Assembly (NCBI GenBank): GCA_913055635.1
Contig: CAJXLK010000006.1
Coordinates: 1 to 64,000 of the forward strand
Reading direction: 5' to 3'
DNA length: 64,000 nt
Source: an uncultured Bacteroidota bacterium
Lineage (GTDB): Bacteria > Bacteroidota > Bacteroidia > Bacteroidales > UBA12077
Below the pieces are notes generated by a model. That model was not told the origin of the DNA. It worked only from the letters and a program-made list of their open reading frames with translations, and ran no database searches. The position numbers were made by a program, and so were the translations under genes. Shown piece after piece: positions 41,940 through 50,960 of the stretch; the first letter of the stretch is position 1; each line of letters starts with the position of its first letter.

Positions 41940-44048
41940 TTACGACTGATCGGGGATTTTAAGGTAAAAGGTGGTGCCCTTGTTCACCCTGGAGTTGACC
42001 GACATTTCGCCCTCGAGGAGTTGTGCCAGTCCGCGCGAGATGGAAAGGCCCAGGCCGGTGCCCTCGTATTTGCGCTGGTTGGTTTGCTCCACCTGGGTGA
42101 AGCGCTCAAAGATCCGGTCCTGTTGATCTTTCGGGATGCCAATCCCGGTGTCGCTTATGTAGAGTATCATATGGCCCTCTGACAGGCGGTAGCCCATCTC
42201 CACCGAGCCTTTTTCGGTGAACTTAAAGGCGTTGTTCAGCAAATTGTGCAGGATTTGCCGAACCTTGGTCTCGTCCGAGGTGATCCACGCCTGTTCCTGA
42301 GGCAGGGGCTGATGGCAGTGGAATTCCAGGTTTTTTCGCCGGGCCCGCTGCTCAAAGGCGATGTAAACCTCAGACATCAGGCTGTTGATGTTGAAAGGTT
42401 GCTTCTGCACTTGTTGCTGGCCGGTCTCCAGTTTGGCCATGCTCAGGATGTCGTTGATGATATCAAGCAACTGTTCCGAAGAGTGCTGAATCAGATCGAT
42501 GTAGTTTTTTCGCTCTTCATAGCTGATGTTGGGGGTGTCGAACATCTGGATGTATCCCAGCATGATGTTTAGCGGTGTGCGAATTTCGTGCGACATGTTT
42601 CCGAGGAAAGCCGTCTTCAGCCGCTCACTCTCCTCGGCTTTTTCTTTGGCTGCCCGCAATTCGTTCTCTAAAATTCGCCGTTGAAGAGCAATGGAAGCCT
42701 GGTTTAAAAAAGTCTCCACAAACCGGATGTTTTTGATTTCCGGTTCCCGGAATTTTAAAATGTGTATGGCCGATAGAAGCCGTGATTCCCGCTTGAGACC
42801 AACGGTGTAGATTTTTTTAAGGTTCAGTTGCTGTTCGATCTTTTTGATCAGCCTCTCCGAATGGCTTCCCCGGGCAAATTCAGCCAGACTGCCGTCAAAA
42901 GGTTTGATCTTTTGTTCCTCGTACATTTGGGCAAGGGAGGGGCCCAGCTCATATTTTTTGCCAATGGGGTTCAGCCCCAGGATGCTTATGAGTTGCTCCA
43001 GGAAGGGTTGGGACAGCCCATATAAGTGCCTGGGAATAACCAGGCTCTGGTCTTCCTGGATTTCACTGATGATGATCAGGGCATTGCCGATCATCCGGTC
43101 CAGGTTTTCCCCGATGTACCGGTAGATGTCTTTTTCAGCCGGAAGCTCCATCAATTCTATGGCACTGTTGCGCAGCCATTCGGCATTTTCCCGGTAGTGC
43201 CTTTCCCGCTCCTCGGCCTCCTTCCGCTCGGTGATGTCGCGCATCACGCCCTGAATGCCGGTGACATTGCCCTCATCATCAAGGGTGAAACGGGCATGGG
43301 CTTCCCCCCAGATCACCTTCCCGTCTTTTCTGACCAGCTGAACCTGAAGGATCTCCGAGACCTGGCTCAAATCCTCGGCCTGTTCCATGTTTTTGCGCAA
43401 CAGTTCGACCTGCTGCTGGTAAGAAGCTTCAGTGAGGATCGTTTTCAGGGGCATGCCCGTGACTTCCCGGACGGTATAACCCAGAACATCATATATGGCA
43501 GGCGAAACGTAGGTTATTAGCTGCTTGTCGCTCAGATCCTGGGTGTAGAGAATGTCGGTGGAGTATTCGGCCAACAGCCGGAACTTTTGTTCATTTTCCT
43601 GCAGGGCCTTTTCGGCTTCCTTCCTTTTGGTGATGTCCCGGCATATGCCAAAAATTCCTGAAGGCTGGTTGTTTTCGTCCACCATGACCCGGGCATGTAC
43701 CTCACCCCAAATCAACGAACCGTCCTTGCGTACCAGCCGGAGCTCATCCGTTTCGGTGGGCCCCGCATAATCCTCAGTCGTTTCCAGGAATTTTTTAAAA
43801 GCCTTTAACTGATGCTGGTAGGAGGCTTCGGTCAGCAAATCTTTCCCGTGCAATTGGAGGGTTTCTTCCACGGTATAACCCAGTATGGTCTCGACCGATG
43901 GCGACATGTAGGTGATGTTTTGGTCCATGTCCATGGTGTAGATCATATCGGTGGCGTTTTTGGCCAAAAACGCCAGTTGATGCTTTTCTTGGGAGGAGGT
44001 CCTGTCTTCCAGCTGTTCGTCGTCTTTATTTGATGGCCGTTGGTTCAT
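41940..44048 (-). CDS. PAS-PAS-GAF-like sensor histidine kinase
   Basis: A 702-residue soluble kinase. Two PAS/PAC units (FLAKNATDMIYTMDMDQNIT ... GICRDITKRKEAE; LLAEYSTDILYTQDLSDKQL ... GVMRDITERKEAE) are followed by a GAF-like region, the HisKA dimerisation domain with phospho-acceptor His487 in GNMSHEIRTPLN, and the ATPase domain (DETKVRQILHNLLNNAFKF; ISDTGIGIP; GTGLGLSISRGLA). No membrane segment and no receiver domain, so it senses a cytoplasmic signal; its partner regulator is not in the window. The start makes a 4-bp ATGA overlap with asd; the longer frame upstream lies inside asd and is ignored. Confidence 0.9.
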   Translation of the reverse strand: MNQRPSNKDDEQLEDRTSSQEKHQLAFLAKNATDMIYTMDMDQNITYMSPSVETILGYTVEETLQLHGKDLLTEASYQHQLKAFKKFLETTEDYAGPTETDELRLVRKDGSLIWGEVHARVMVDENNQPSGIFGICRDITKRKEAEKALQENEQKFRLLAEYSTDILYTQDLSDKQLITYVSPAIYDVLGYTVREVTGMPLKTILTEASYQQQVELLRKNMEQAEDLSQVSEILQVQLVRKDGKVIWGEAHARFTLDDEGNVTGIQGVMRDITERKEAEERERHYRENAEWLRNSAIELMELPAEKDIYRYIGENLDRMIGNALIIISEIQEDQSLVIPRHLYGLSQPFLEQLISILGLNPIGKKYELGPSLAQMYEEQKIKPFDGSLAEFARGSHSERLIKKIEQQLNLKKIYTVGLKRESRLLSAIHILKFREPEIKNIRFVETFLNQASIALQRRILENELRAAKEKAEESERLKTAFLGNMSHEIRTPLNIMLGYIQMFDTPNISYEERKNYIDLIQHSSEQLLDIINDILSMAKLETGQQQVQKQPFNINSLMSEVYIAFEQRARRKNLEFHCHQPLPQEQAWITSDETKVRQILHNLLNNAFKFTEKGSVEMGYRLSEGHMILYISDTGIGIPKDQQDRIFERFTQVEQTNQRKYEGTGLGLSISRGLAQLLEGEMSVNSRVNKGTTFYLKIPDQS

Positions 44049-45046
44049 GAAGGGTTTTTCCCCAGTAACTCCTTGTTCAACAGGTGTTCGGCAATTTGAA
44101 TGGCATTGGTGGCCGCTCCTTTGCGCAGGTTGTCGGATACTACCCACATGTTCAGGCTTTTGCCGTGCGAGAAATCCCGCCTCAGCCGTCCGATATACAC
44201 TTCATCCTTGTTTTGACAGCTCTGGGGCATCGGGTAAAGGTTCTCTTCTACATTGTCATAAATCATGATGCCCGGGGTATGCTTGAGGATGTTTTTGACA
44301 TCCAGCAAATCGAATTCATTTTTGAAGGTGATGTTGATCGCCTCCGAGTGCCCGCGGAATACCGGTATCCTTACCGCCGTTGCCGTTACCCAAAGGTTGC
44401 GGTCAATGATCTTTTGGGTTTCATAAATCAGCTTGGTCTCTTCGGTGGTGTATCGGTTGAACAGGAAATCACCGCACTGGGGTATGCAGTTGTTGGCAAT
44501 CTGGTAGGGATAGGCCTTTTTGCCCGGCTGTCCACTCAGCTCATCCTTCAGTTGGTCGACGGCCCCCTTGCCTGAGCCCGATACAGCCTGGTAAGTCGAT
44601 ACCACGATGCGGCTGGCCTGAAACTTCTGATGCAACGGGTATACCGCCATTAACATCTGAATGGTCGAGCAGTTGGGATTGGCGATGATCCCTTCTTCTC
44701 CGGTCAGAATGTCGCCGTTGATTTCAGGGATGATCAGCTTGTATTCCGGTTCCATCCGGAAAGCCGATGAGTTATCGATCACCGTGGTTCCGTTTTTGGC
44801 AAATTCCGGAGCCCACTCAAGGGCCACGTCCTTTCCGGCGGAAAATAACGCCAGATCAGGTTTTTGCTCCAGTACTTCTTCTACGCCCTGTACCTCGATT
44901 TTTTTGCCATTGACCTCAAGTTCATCCCCTTTCGACCTGCCGGAACCGGCGGCCAGGATTTCACCATAAGGAAAATTTCGCTCATCCAGTACGGTCAGCA
45001 TTTCTTGTCCGACAATGCCGGTGGCACCTACGATGGCTGTTTTCAT
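44045..45046 (-). CDS. asd: Aspartate-semialdehyde dehydrogenase
   Basis: Reduces aspartyl phosphate to the semialdehyde in the lysine/diaminopimelate, threonine and methionine pathway. A 333-residue enzyme with the NADP motif GATGIVGQEML (7-17), nucleophile Cys126 in NPNCSTIQ and His233 in FRGHSEA. Complete length. It is translationally coupled, by a 4-bp overlap, to the PAS histidine kinase, an unusual partner, and is divergent from the large lamin-tail gene across 83 bp. Confidence 0.95.
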   Translation of the reverse strand: MKTAIVGATGIVGQEMLTVLDERNFPYGEILAAGSGRSKGDELEVNGKKIEVQGVEEVLEQKPDLALFSAGKDVALEWAPEFAKNGTTVIDNSSAFRMEPEYKLIIPEINGDILTGEEGIIANPNCSTIQMLMAVYPLHQKFQASRIVVSTYQAVSGSGKGAVDQLKDELSGQPGKKAYPYQIANNCIPQCGDFLFNRYTTEETKLIYETQKIIDRNLWVTATAVRIPVFRGHSEAINITFKNEFDLLDVKNILKHTPGIMIYDNVEENLYPMPQSCQNKDEVYIGRLRRDFSHGKSLNMWVVSDNLRKGAATNAIQIAEHLLNKELLGKNPS

Positions 45047-45103
45047 ATTTTTTGACTTTTGCTTTCCCGGAAGGAATATTGTTCGTAACTTATATCAAGA
45101 ATC

Positions 45104-45111
45104 CAAAGGTA
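45104..45111 (-). promoter_or_regulatory. -7 box (TACCTTTG) of asd
   Basis: Minus-strand TACCTTTG lies 58 bases before the asd start codon and 18 bases from the start of the divergent gene. No -33 TTG at standard spacing. Confidence 0.4.
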
Positions 45112-45129
45112 ACCATTAATTTTTTCTTG

Positions 45130-48100
45130 ATGAAAAAAATCATCTTCCTTTTTTGTTTGCTGATTCCCATCATCCTGCAAGCACAGTTGGTTTTGGATTT
45201 TGACGGGGAAGGTTTGGCCGGGTGGGAACAACATCCTAAGGGGCGTTGGACTGTCAGGCAGGGTGACCCGGGGGTCATCCCGATTACGAGGTCCATGATG
45301 GGCCCCATAGCCGGGATGGTGACGGGGCAGAGGGCCGGTTTGGAGTTTGGCCTGCGGTCTGCTCCTGTTTCTGTACCTTTGTTTAGTTCCATGACCCCTT
45401 CGGCGCGATACCCTTTGTCTGCTCCTGTGTTTGCACCTTTGGTTGGTTCCATGACCCCTTCGGTGCGATACCCTTTGTCTGCTCCTGTTTCTGCACCTTT
45501 GGTTGGTTCCATGACCCCTTCGGTGCGATACCCTTTGTCTACTCCTGTTTCTGCACCTTTGTTTAGTTCCATGACCCCTTCGGTGCGATGCCCTTTGTCT
45601 GCTCCTGTTTCTGCACCTTTGGTTGGTTCCATGACCCCTTCGGTGCGATACCCTTTGTCTGCTCCTGTTTCTGTACCTTTGGTTGGTTCCATGACCCCTT
45701 CGATGACATTCTCTTTGTCAGCACCTTCGTTAAAACCGGGGTCCGGGACAATGTGGAATTGTAACTTAGAGCCATTAACCAGGATGGGGCCAGGTCCTAT
45801 GACCGGCTCTGCGGCAGTCCCGTTAACCGACCGTTGGTTGGTTCATGATTATGATCCGGGTGAACCAGGCCGTGACCGCATTGCCTATGGTTACGGGGTT
45901 GATTTCAGCAGGCAGCCTTACTGCTGGCGTTTCCAGGTCCAGTACCTGCGGGATCCTTCCGGGGGCAACAACTGGGGTTTTTTCCTGGCGGCCGACCACA
46001 GTGCAAAAGAGATGCATCCCTCGGGGGCGGTTGACGGGTATGTGGTGGGGGTCAATTACAGCGGCCATGATGATGTGCTTAAGCTGTGGAAGGTGATATC
46101 GGGTTCGGGTTATGAGCTGTTGAATACCGGATTCAACTGGCAGGAGCGCATCGCGCCCGGACAGCCGGTAGGGGTGGAGGTGACGGTGGATACCCTCCAC
46201 CGCTGGAGGGTTCGGGTAGATACCACCGGGAGCTTTGACGATCTGAGGCCAGCCGGTGATGCCCTGCCGGTGTACGATACATTCCGCCTGGAACAGGTCT
46301 TTTTTGGCCTGTACTATGAATACACTTCCACCGGGGCACGGTGTCTGCGGATGGACGATGTGTACCTGGGGCCACCGGTAGCGGATACGCTGGCCCCCCG
46401 TGTGATAAACCACCAGGCTTTGCATCCTTCCCTCCTGGAGGTGGCTTTTTCCGAACCCATGGACAGCCTTTCTCTAACCCGCCCGGCCCATTATACCTTC
46501 CTCGATTCGGAACGATCCATCGGTGGTGTCGTAACCGGCCCGGCCACCCCTGAAACGGTTCACCTTCAACCCAGTCAGCCCCTGGTATCGGGTGCCCCAT
46601 GCCAGCTCCACCTCTCCGGCCTTTCTGACCGCCCCGGCAATCTCCTGGCAGATACCGTCCTGTCTTTTAACTACAACCGCATGCAGGTGGATAGCGTTTA
46701 TACCCTTTCAAGGGACAGTGTGATGATTATCTATAGCCGCGCCATTGACAGCGCCTCGGGCCTTGATCCGGCCCATTATGATATTTCTTCCCTTGCCGGC
46801 AAAACCCGGAAGGTTTCTGATACTTCTTTGTTTAAGGTCATTTTGGGAGGAAGCGCCGACCGGGTAATATTGAAGCTTTGTACACCCCTTGAACCGGGCA
46901 GGGCTTACCGTTTTGCCATAGAGGGGGTGGAAGATCGTTATGGGGAGGCCATGGAGCCTGCCAGCGGTATGTTGCATTACAACCGGCCGGTGCCCTGGGA
47001 TGTTGTTATCAGTGAAGTGATGGCCGATCCCGATCCCCCGGTGGGATTGCCTATGGCCGAGTATGTGGAACTCTACAACACCCGCCATTATCCCCTTTCG
47101 CTTCAGGGATGCCGCCTTATTTTCGGCCGGCATTCCTTTGACCTCGGTGATGTCTGCATTCCGGGCGGTGGCTACCTGGTTGTTTGTGATTCCTCCGACC
47201 GAAAAGCTTTCCAAAACCTTTCCGGGCCCACTCCCTTTGTTTGTGCCATTCCTTCCATGCCCGCCCTTTTGAATGACGGGAGCCGGGTGGTTCTCGAAAA
47301 CCGTAACCAGCAGGTGGTAGCCTTTGTCGATTATACCCGGTCGTGGTATGAACCGGACTGGAAGTGCGAAGGGGGGTGGTCGCTGGAACAAGTTGACCCC
47401 TTCAATCCCTGTGCCGGCCATTCCAACTGGCGGGCCTCAGAAGCAGCGGCTGGCGGAACACCAGGTCAGGCCAACTCGGTGGCCGGGCCCAACCCCGACC
47501 ATCACCCGCCCCGCCTGCTTTATGTAGGGATGCCCGATTCATGCCGCTTGTGCCTCCATTTCAGCGAACCCATGCTCCAAAAGCGGATAATCAACCCCCG
47601 ATATTACCGGGTTGACGGGCGGGGCCATCCCGATGCCGTGGTTGCGGCCTGGCCCGATGCCCGCAGCGCAATCCTCACTTATGAAACGCCCTTCCAGCCC
47701 GGAACCCACTACCAGCTGAGTTTGGAGGGTAACCTCTGTGACTGTGTGGGCCGCGGCCTGTCTTCACCGGGGAAACATCCTTTTGAATGGCCGGCCCAAC
47801 CCCGGCCCGGCCATGTGGTGATCAATGAGGTGTTGTTTGACCCATGGCCCGGAGGCTCCGACTATGTGGAAGTTTACAACGCTTCAGCCGCCACCTTCGA
47901 CCTGGCCGACATTGGCCTGACAGGTGGCGATGGGGCAAAATTAAAATTCAGGAAAAAGCCAAGCCACCTCTTTTTTCCGGGGCAACATGTGGTTTTTACC
48001 GAATCGCCCGGCTTGGTTCATCGCCATTATCATGTGGAACATTCGCGGCTGTTGGTTCAGCGGGAGCTCCCGGCCTTTCCCGACGAGGCCGGACGGGTCA

Positions 48101-48633
48101 TCCTGACCGGACCTGAAAACCGGGTGATCGACCGCATGGACTACCACGCAGACATGCACCTGCCCCTTTTGACCTCTGATGAAGGGGTGGCCCTCGAGCG
48201 GGTCAATCCCACCGTGGGTTCCGATGACCCCGATAACTGGCATTCCGCTGCCCAGTCGGCCGGCTATGGCACCCCAACCTGCCAAAACTCCCAGTTTGTA
48301 ACCTCTTCCCAGATCAAACCGCCCATCCGGGTAAGCCCCGAGGTGTTTTCTCCCGACCAGGACGGCCGGGACGACCGGCTTCATATCCATTACCGGTTCA
48401 ACCGGCCGGGCAACGTCGTTTCCATACGGGTTTATGACGCGCGGGGCCGGCTGGTTCAGATCCTGGCCAACAACCGGAGCCTGGAAACCAACGGGATGAT
48501 TACCTGGGACGGGAGGGGGAAAAACCGTGCTTCCCTTCCCCAGGGCATCTACGTGATTGATGTGGAGGTGCTTCGGGTGAACGGCCACCTTCAGCATTAC
48601 CGGCTGGCCTGTGTCCTGGCCCGGGCTTTATGA
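45130..48633 (+). CDS. Large secreted lamin-tail-domain protein with in-frame minisatellite
   Basis: A 1167-residue exported protein starting at the signal peptide MKKIIFLFCLLIPIILQAQ. Residues about 77-197 are six 20-residue repeats (pattern GSMTPSVRYPLSAPVSAPLV) encoded by a 60-bp minisatellite. Then come a laminin-G-like beta-sandwich (CWRFQVQYLRDPSGGNNWGF), Ig-like domains of the SbsA type (LLEVAFSEPMDSLSLTRPAH), two lamin-tail domains (VVISEVMADPDPP near 623; VVINEVLFDPWPGGSDYVEV near 895) and a C-terminal FlgD-like domain (PEVFSPDQDGRDD near 1070; GIYVIDVEV). This is the layout of secreted Bacteroidota surface or sorting-system cargo, though no typical T9SS tail is clear. The function is unknown. 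Confidence 0.85.
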   Translation: MKKIIFLFCLLIPIILQAQLVLDFDGEGLAGWEQHPKGRWTVRQGDPGVIPITRSMMGPIAGMVTGQRAGLEFGLRSAPVSVPLFSSMTPSARYPLSAPVFAPLVGSMTPSVRYPLSAPVSAPLVGSMTPSVRYPLSTPVSAPLFSSMTPSVRCPLSAPVSAPLVGSMTPSVRYPLSAPVSVPLVGSMTPSMTFSLSAPSLKPGSGTMWNCNLEPLTRMGPGPMTGSAAVPLTDRWLVHDYDPGEPGRDRIAYGYGVDFSRQPYCWRFQVQYLRDPSGGNNWGFFLAADHSAKEMHPSGAVDGYVVGVNYSGHDDVLKLWKVISGSGYELLNTGFNWQERIAPGQPVGVEVTVDTLHRWRVRVDTTGSFDDLRPAGDALPVYDTFRLEQVFFGLYYEYTSTGARCLRMDDVYLGPPVADTLAPRVINHQALHPSLLEVAFSEPMDSLSLTRPAHYTFLDSERSIGGVVTGPATPETVHLQPSQPLVSGAPCQLHLSGLSDRPGNLLADTVLSFNYNRMQVDSVYTLSRDSVMIIYSRAIDSASGLDPAHYDISSLAGKTRKVSDTSLFKVILGGSADRVILKLCTPLEPGRAYRFAIEGVEDRYGEAMEPASGMLHYNRPVPWDVVISEVMADPDPPVGLPMAEYVELYNTRHYPLSLQGCRLIFGRHSFDLGDVCIPGGGYLVVCDSSDRKAFQNLSGPTPFVCAIPSMPALLNDGSRVVLENRNQQVVAFVDYTRSWYEPDWKCEGGWSLEQVDPFNPCAGHSNWRASEAAAGGTPGQANSVAGPNPDHHPPRLLYVGMPDSCRLCLHFSEPMLQKRIINPRYYRVDGRGHPDAVVAAWPDARSAILTYETPFQPGTHYQLSLEGNLCDCVGRGLSSPGKHPFEWPAQPRPGHVVINEVLFDPWPGGSDYVEVYNASAATFDLADIGLTGGDGAKLKFRKKPSHLFFPGQHVVFTESPGLVHRHYHVEHSRLLVQRELPAFPDEAGRVILTGPENRVIDRMDYHADMHLPLLTSDEGVALERVNPTVGSDDPDNWHSAAQSAGYGTPTCQNSQFVTSSQIKPPIRVSPEVFSPDQDGRDDRLHIHYRFNRPGNVVSIRVYDARGRLVQILANNRSLETNGMITWDGRGKNRASLPQGIYVIDVEVLRVNGHLQHYRLACVLARAL
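45360..45720 (+). repeat. 60-bp minisatellite inside the lamin-tail gene, six copies
   Basis: Six nearly identical copies of a 60-bp unit containing GGTTCCATGACCCCTTCGGT and CCCTTTGTCTGCTCCTGTTT. Divergence between copies is only a few bases, so the array is recent. The 60-bp period keeps the frame. The opposite strand is also open (a Lys/Glu/Thr-rich repeat) but has no gene character. Confidence 0.95.
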
Positions 48634-48673
48634 ACATTGGGATAGCCGGGGCCCATGTGGGACGGGATTGCGC

Positions 48674-49891
48674 CTACAGGGCTTTGGTACGGGCTCGGCG
48701 GAACAATACCAAAACGAAGGGGATTGCCAGGAAGGCCAGGAAGGCGGCGATTTTATAGGTGTTGATCAGCCCGACCCAGTCGCCCATCATCCCGACCAGC
48801 AAGGTGGATACCGAGGCCGAGACAAAGGTGATGGTCATGTAGATGCCGTTGACAAACGACTGATGCCGGGTGGCACTGTCCATGACCAGGGCCAGGAGCA
48901 CCGGGCCGGAGGCCAGCATGAAAAAGCCCATGATGATCAATACGGGGAACACCCAGAAGCCCTGGACGTAGACAAAAAGCAGGACCATCAGCGGGGTGAC
49001 GATGGTGATGATCAGCAGGGTGTTCAGCCGGCCCAGCCTGTCCGATATGTTGCCTGAGAGGTAGGTGCCGACAGCCCCTGCTATCTGGAAAACCGAAAGG
49101 GAGATGCCGCCGAACCACAGGCTCTTGCCGGCTTCTTTGAGGTAGGTGGGCAAAAAGTTGATCAGGGCCATCTTCATGATCGCCCTGAAAAAGATGATAC
49201 CCCCCAGCAAAACAAACAACCACAGGTGCTTGCGGAATGTTTCCTTGAAACCGGTTTCCTTCTGTTCACCCGTTTTCCTGGCAATGTCCATGTTGCGGAA
49301 GCGGTACCACAACCAAAAGGAAGCGGCTACGCCAAAGGGGATGAGCCGGTAGGTTCCTTCCAGGCCCCACAGGGATACCGCACCCACGATGATCACAGGG
49401 CCCAGCGTCCGGGCTATTTCCCCGCCTACCATGTAAAAACTCATGCCTTTGCCTACGCGGTTGCCTGCAAAGGTCTTGATCATCACCGGGGCGGGTACGT
49501 GGAACACCGCATTGCTTAGCCCCATGATCAGTAAAAGAACGATCAGCACTGTATAATGCGGGGCCATGCCCAAAAGGCTCATCGTGGTACAGGTCACCGC
49601 CGGGGTAAAGATCACAAAGTACTTGATCCGGTAGCGGCTGATGTACATCCCCAGGATGGGGTTCAGAATGGAAGGGAAGCGGCGGGTGAAATCCAGCAAT
49701 CCCGCCGAAAAATAGGAGATGCTGAATTTTTCAATTAAAAGGGGAAGTATGGGCGACAGAAAAAAGGAGTAGACGTCATGTATGAAGTGCGCAAAGGATA
49801 TGGAAAGGACGTTCTTCAGGTGAAATTTTTCGGGTCCTTTTTCATTGGACTGTTTTTGGACGTCGTTTTTTTCTGTACGCGATTTTTTCAT
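48674..49891 (-). CDS. MFS transporter, fosmidomycin-resistance (Fsr)-like
   Basis: A 405-residue inner-membrane protein with twelve predicted helices. The start of helix 1, SISFAHFIHDVYSFFLSPIL, and DFTRRFPSILNPILGMYISR resemble Fsr-type drug exporters. A charged N-terminal extension of about 25 residues precedes the membrane part. It converges with the lamin-tail gene. The substrate is not predictable beyond a small molecule; the gap upstream (49892-50150) shows no feature. Confidence 0.85.
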   Translation of the reverse strand: MKKSRTEKNDVQKQSNEKGPEKFHLKNVLSISFAHFIHDVYSFFLSPILPLLIEKFSISYFSAGLLDFTRRFPSILNPILGMYISRYRIKYFVIFTPAVTCTTMSLLGMAPHYTVLIVLLLIMGLSNAVFHVPAPVMIKTFAGNRVGKGMSFYMVGGEIARTLGPVIIVGAVSLWGLEGTYRLIPFGVAASFWLWYRFRNMDIARKTGEQKETGFKETFRKHLWLFVLLGGIIFFRAIMKMALINFLPTYLKEAGKSLWFGGISLSVFQIAGAVGTYLSGNISDRLGRLNTLLIITIVTPLMVLLFVYVQGFWVFPVLIIMGFFMLASGPVLLALVMDSATRHQSFVNGIYMTITFVSASVSTLLVGMMGDWVGLINTYKIAAFLAFLAIPFVLVLFRRARTKAL

Positions 49892-50150
49892 TTCATGCTT
49901 TTCAATAATGGCCTGTGACGATATTCTAACAATGATTGGCCGCTATTTATATGACAATCCATTTTCACCAATCAAAATCAACCTACTGCCATTTATATAA
50001 CGCCCCCCTTCACCATCGTTGGTTTGACAGAGCAGCTTCATCAAAATCATCCGATATATAGAGTTTAACCTGGCCTGGTTAATTTAGTAGCTCATTTACC
50101 TGAGCGCCCCTGTGTAGATGCATTCTTTTCTTAATAATGGTGATAGCAGG

Positions 50151-50960
50151 TTAGAGGGCTGCAATGACCTGTTCCACCAGCCGGGTGAGTTGAGGTTCAA
50201 CCTGTTCGGCAGCGCGCTGCACGTCTTCATGGGAGATCTTTTCTATTTTGCCCGGCACCCCTAGATCAGTAATCACCGAAAAAGCCATACACGGTATATC
50301 CATATGCCTGGCGGCAATCACCTCGGGTACCGTTGACATGCCTACGGCATCGCCTCCAATGATTCTGAAGTATTGATATTCCTTGGGGGTTTCCAGGGTG
50401 GGACCGGATGTGGCCACATAACAGCCCTTTTGAACTTTGATGTTGTTTTCCCGGGCAATGGTCTCGGCCAGTTCAATCAGTTTATAATCATAGGGTTCGC
50501 TCATATCGACGATGCGATTTCCCAGCTCATCTATATTATTGCCGATCAATGGATTGGGCAAAAGGTTGATGTGGTCGTTCATGATCATGATGTCGCCGAT
50601 CTCAAAATCGGGGTTCATCCCGCCACTGGCATTGGAAACAATAAGTGACTTGATGCCCAGCATCTTCATTACCCGTACCGGAAAAATTACTTCATCCATG
50701 CTGTAGCCTTCATAGTAATGAAAACGGCCCTGCATGGCAACGATGCTTTTTTGACCCAGGGTGCCGAAGATAAGCTTTCCGTGATGCCCGTCAACGGTCG
50801 ACACCGGGAAATTGGGAATCTCCTCATAATCCAGGGTGCTGTGTACGTTGATGTCTTTGGCCATACCACCGAGGCCTGTGCCCAGGATGATGCCGGTTTC
50901 AGGATTGAATCCGGTCTTATCCCGGATAAAGGAAGCTGTGTTTTTTATTTTTTCTAACAT
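50151..50960 (-). CDS. Purine-nucleoside phosphorylase
   Basis: A 269-residue trimeric-type PNP that cleaves inosine and guanosine with phosphate. Seen: ILGTGLGGMAKDI, the VDGHHGKLIFG and MQGRFHYYEGYSMDEV phosphate/ribose segments, SNASGGMNPDFEIGD, and SGPTLETPKEYQYFR with VGMSTVPEVIAARH. The start is at MLEKIKNTASFI, the family N-terminus, so the gene begins 44 bp inside the end of lpxK. An upstream extension of the frame lacks similarity. Confidence 0.94.
   Translation of the reverse strand: MLEKIKNTASFIRDKTGFNPETGIILGTGLGGMAKDINVHSTLDYEEIPNFPVSTVDGHHGKLIFGTLGQKSIVAMQGRFHYYEGYSMDEVIFPVRVMKMLGIKSLIVSNASGGMNPDFEIGDIMIMNDHINLLPNPLIGNNIDELGNRIVDMSEPYDYKLIELAETIARENNIKVQKGCYVATSGPTLETPKEYQYFRIIGGDAVGMSTVPEVIAARHMDIPCMAFSVITDLGVPGKIEKISHEDVQRAAEQVEPQLTRLVEQVIAAL

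Noticed and set aside
45090-45692. Minus-strand Lys/Glu/Thr-rich repeat protein
   Set aside because: Antisense to the in-frame minisatellite and signal peptide of the lamin-tail gene; no independent support.
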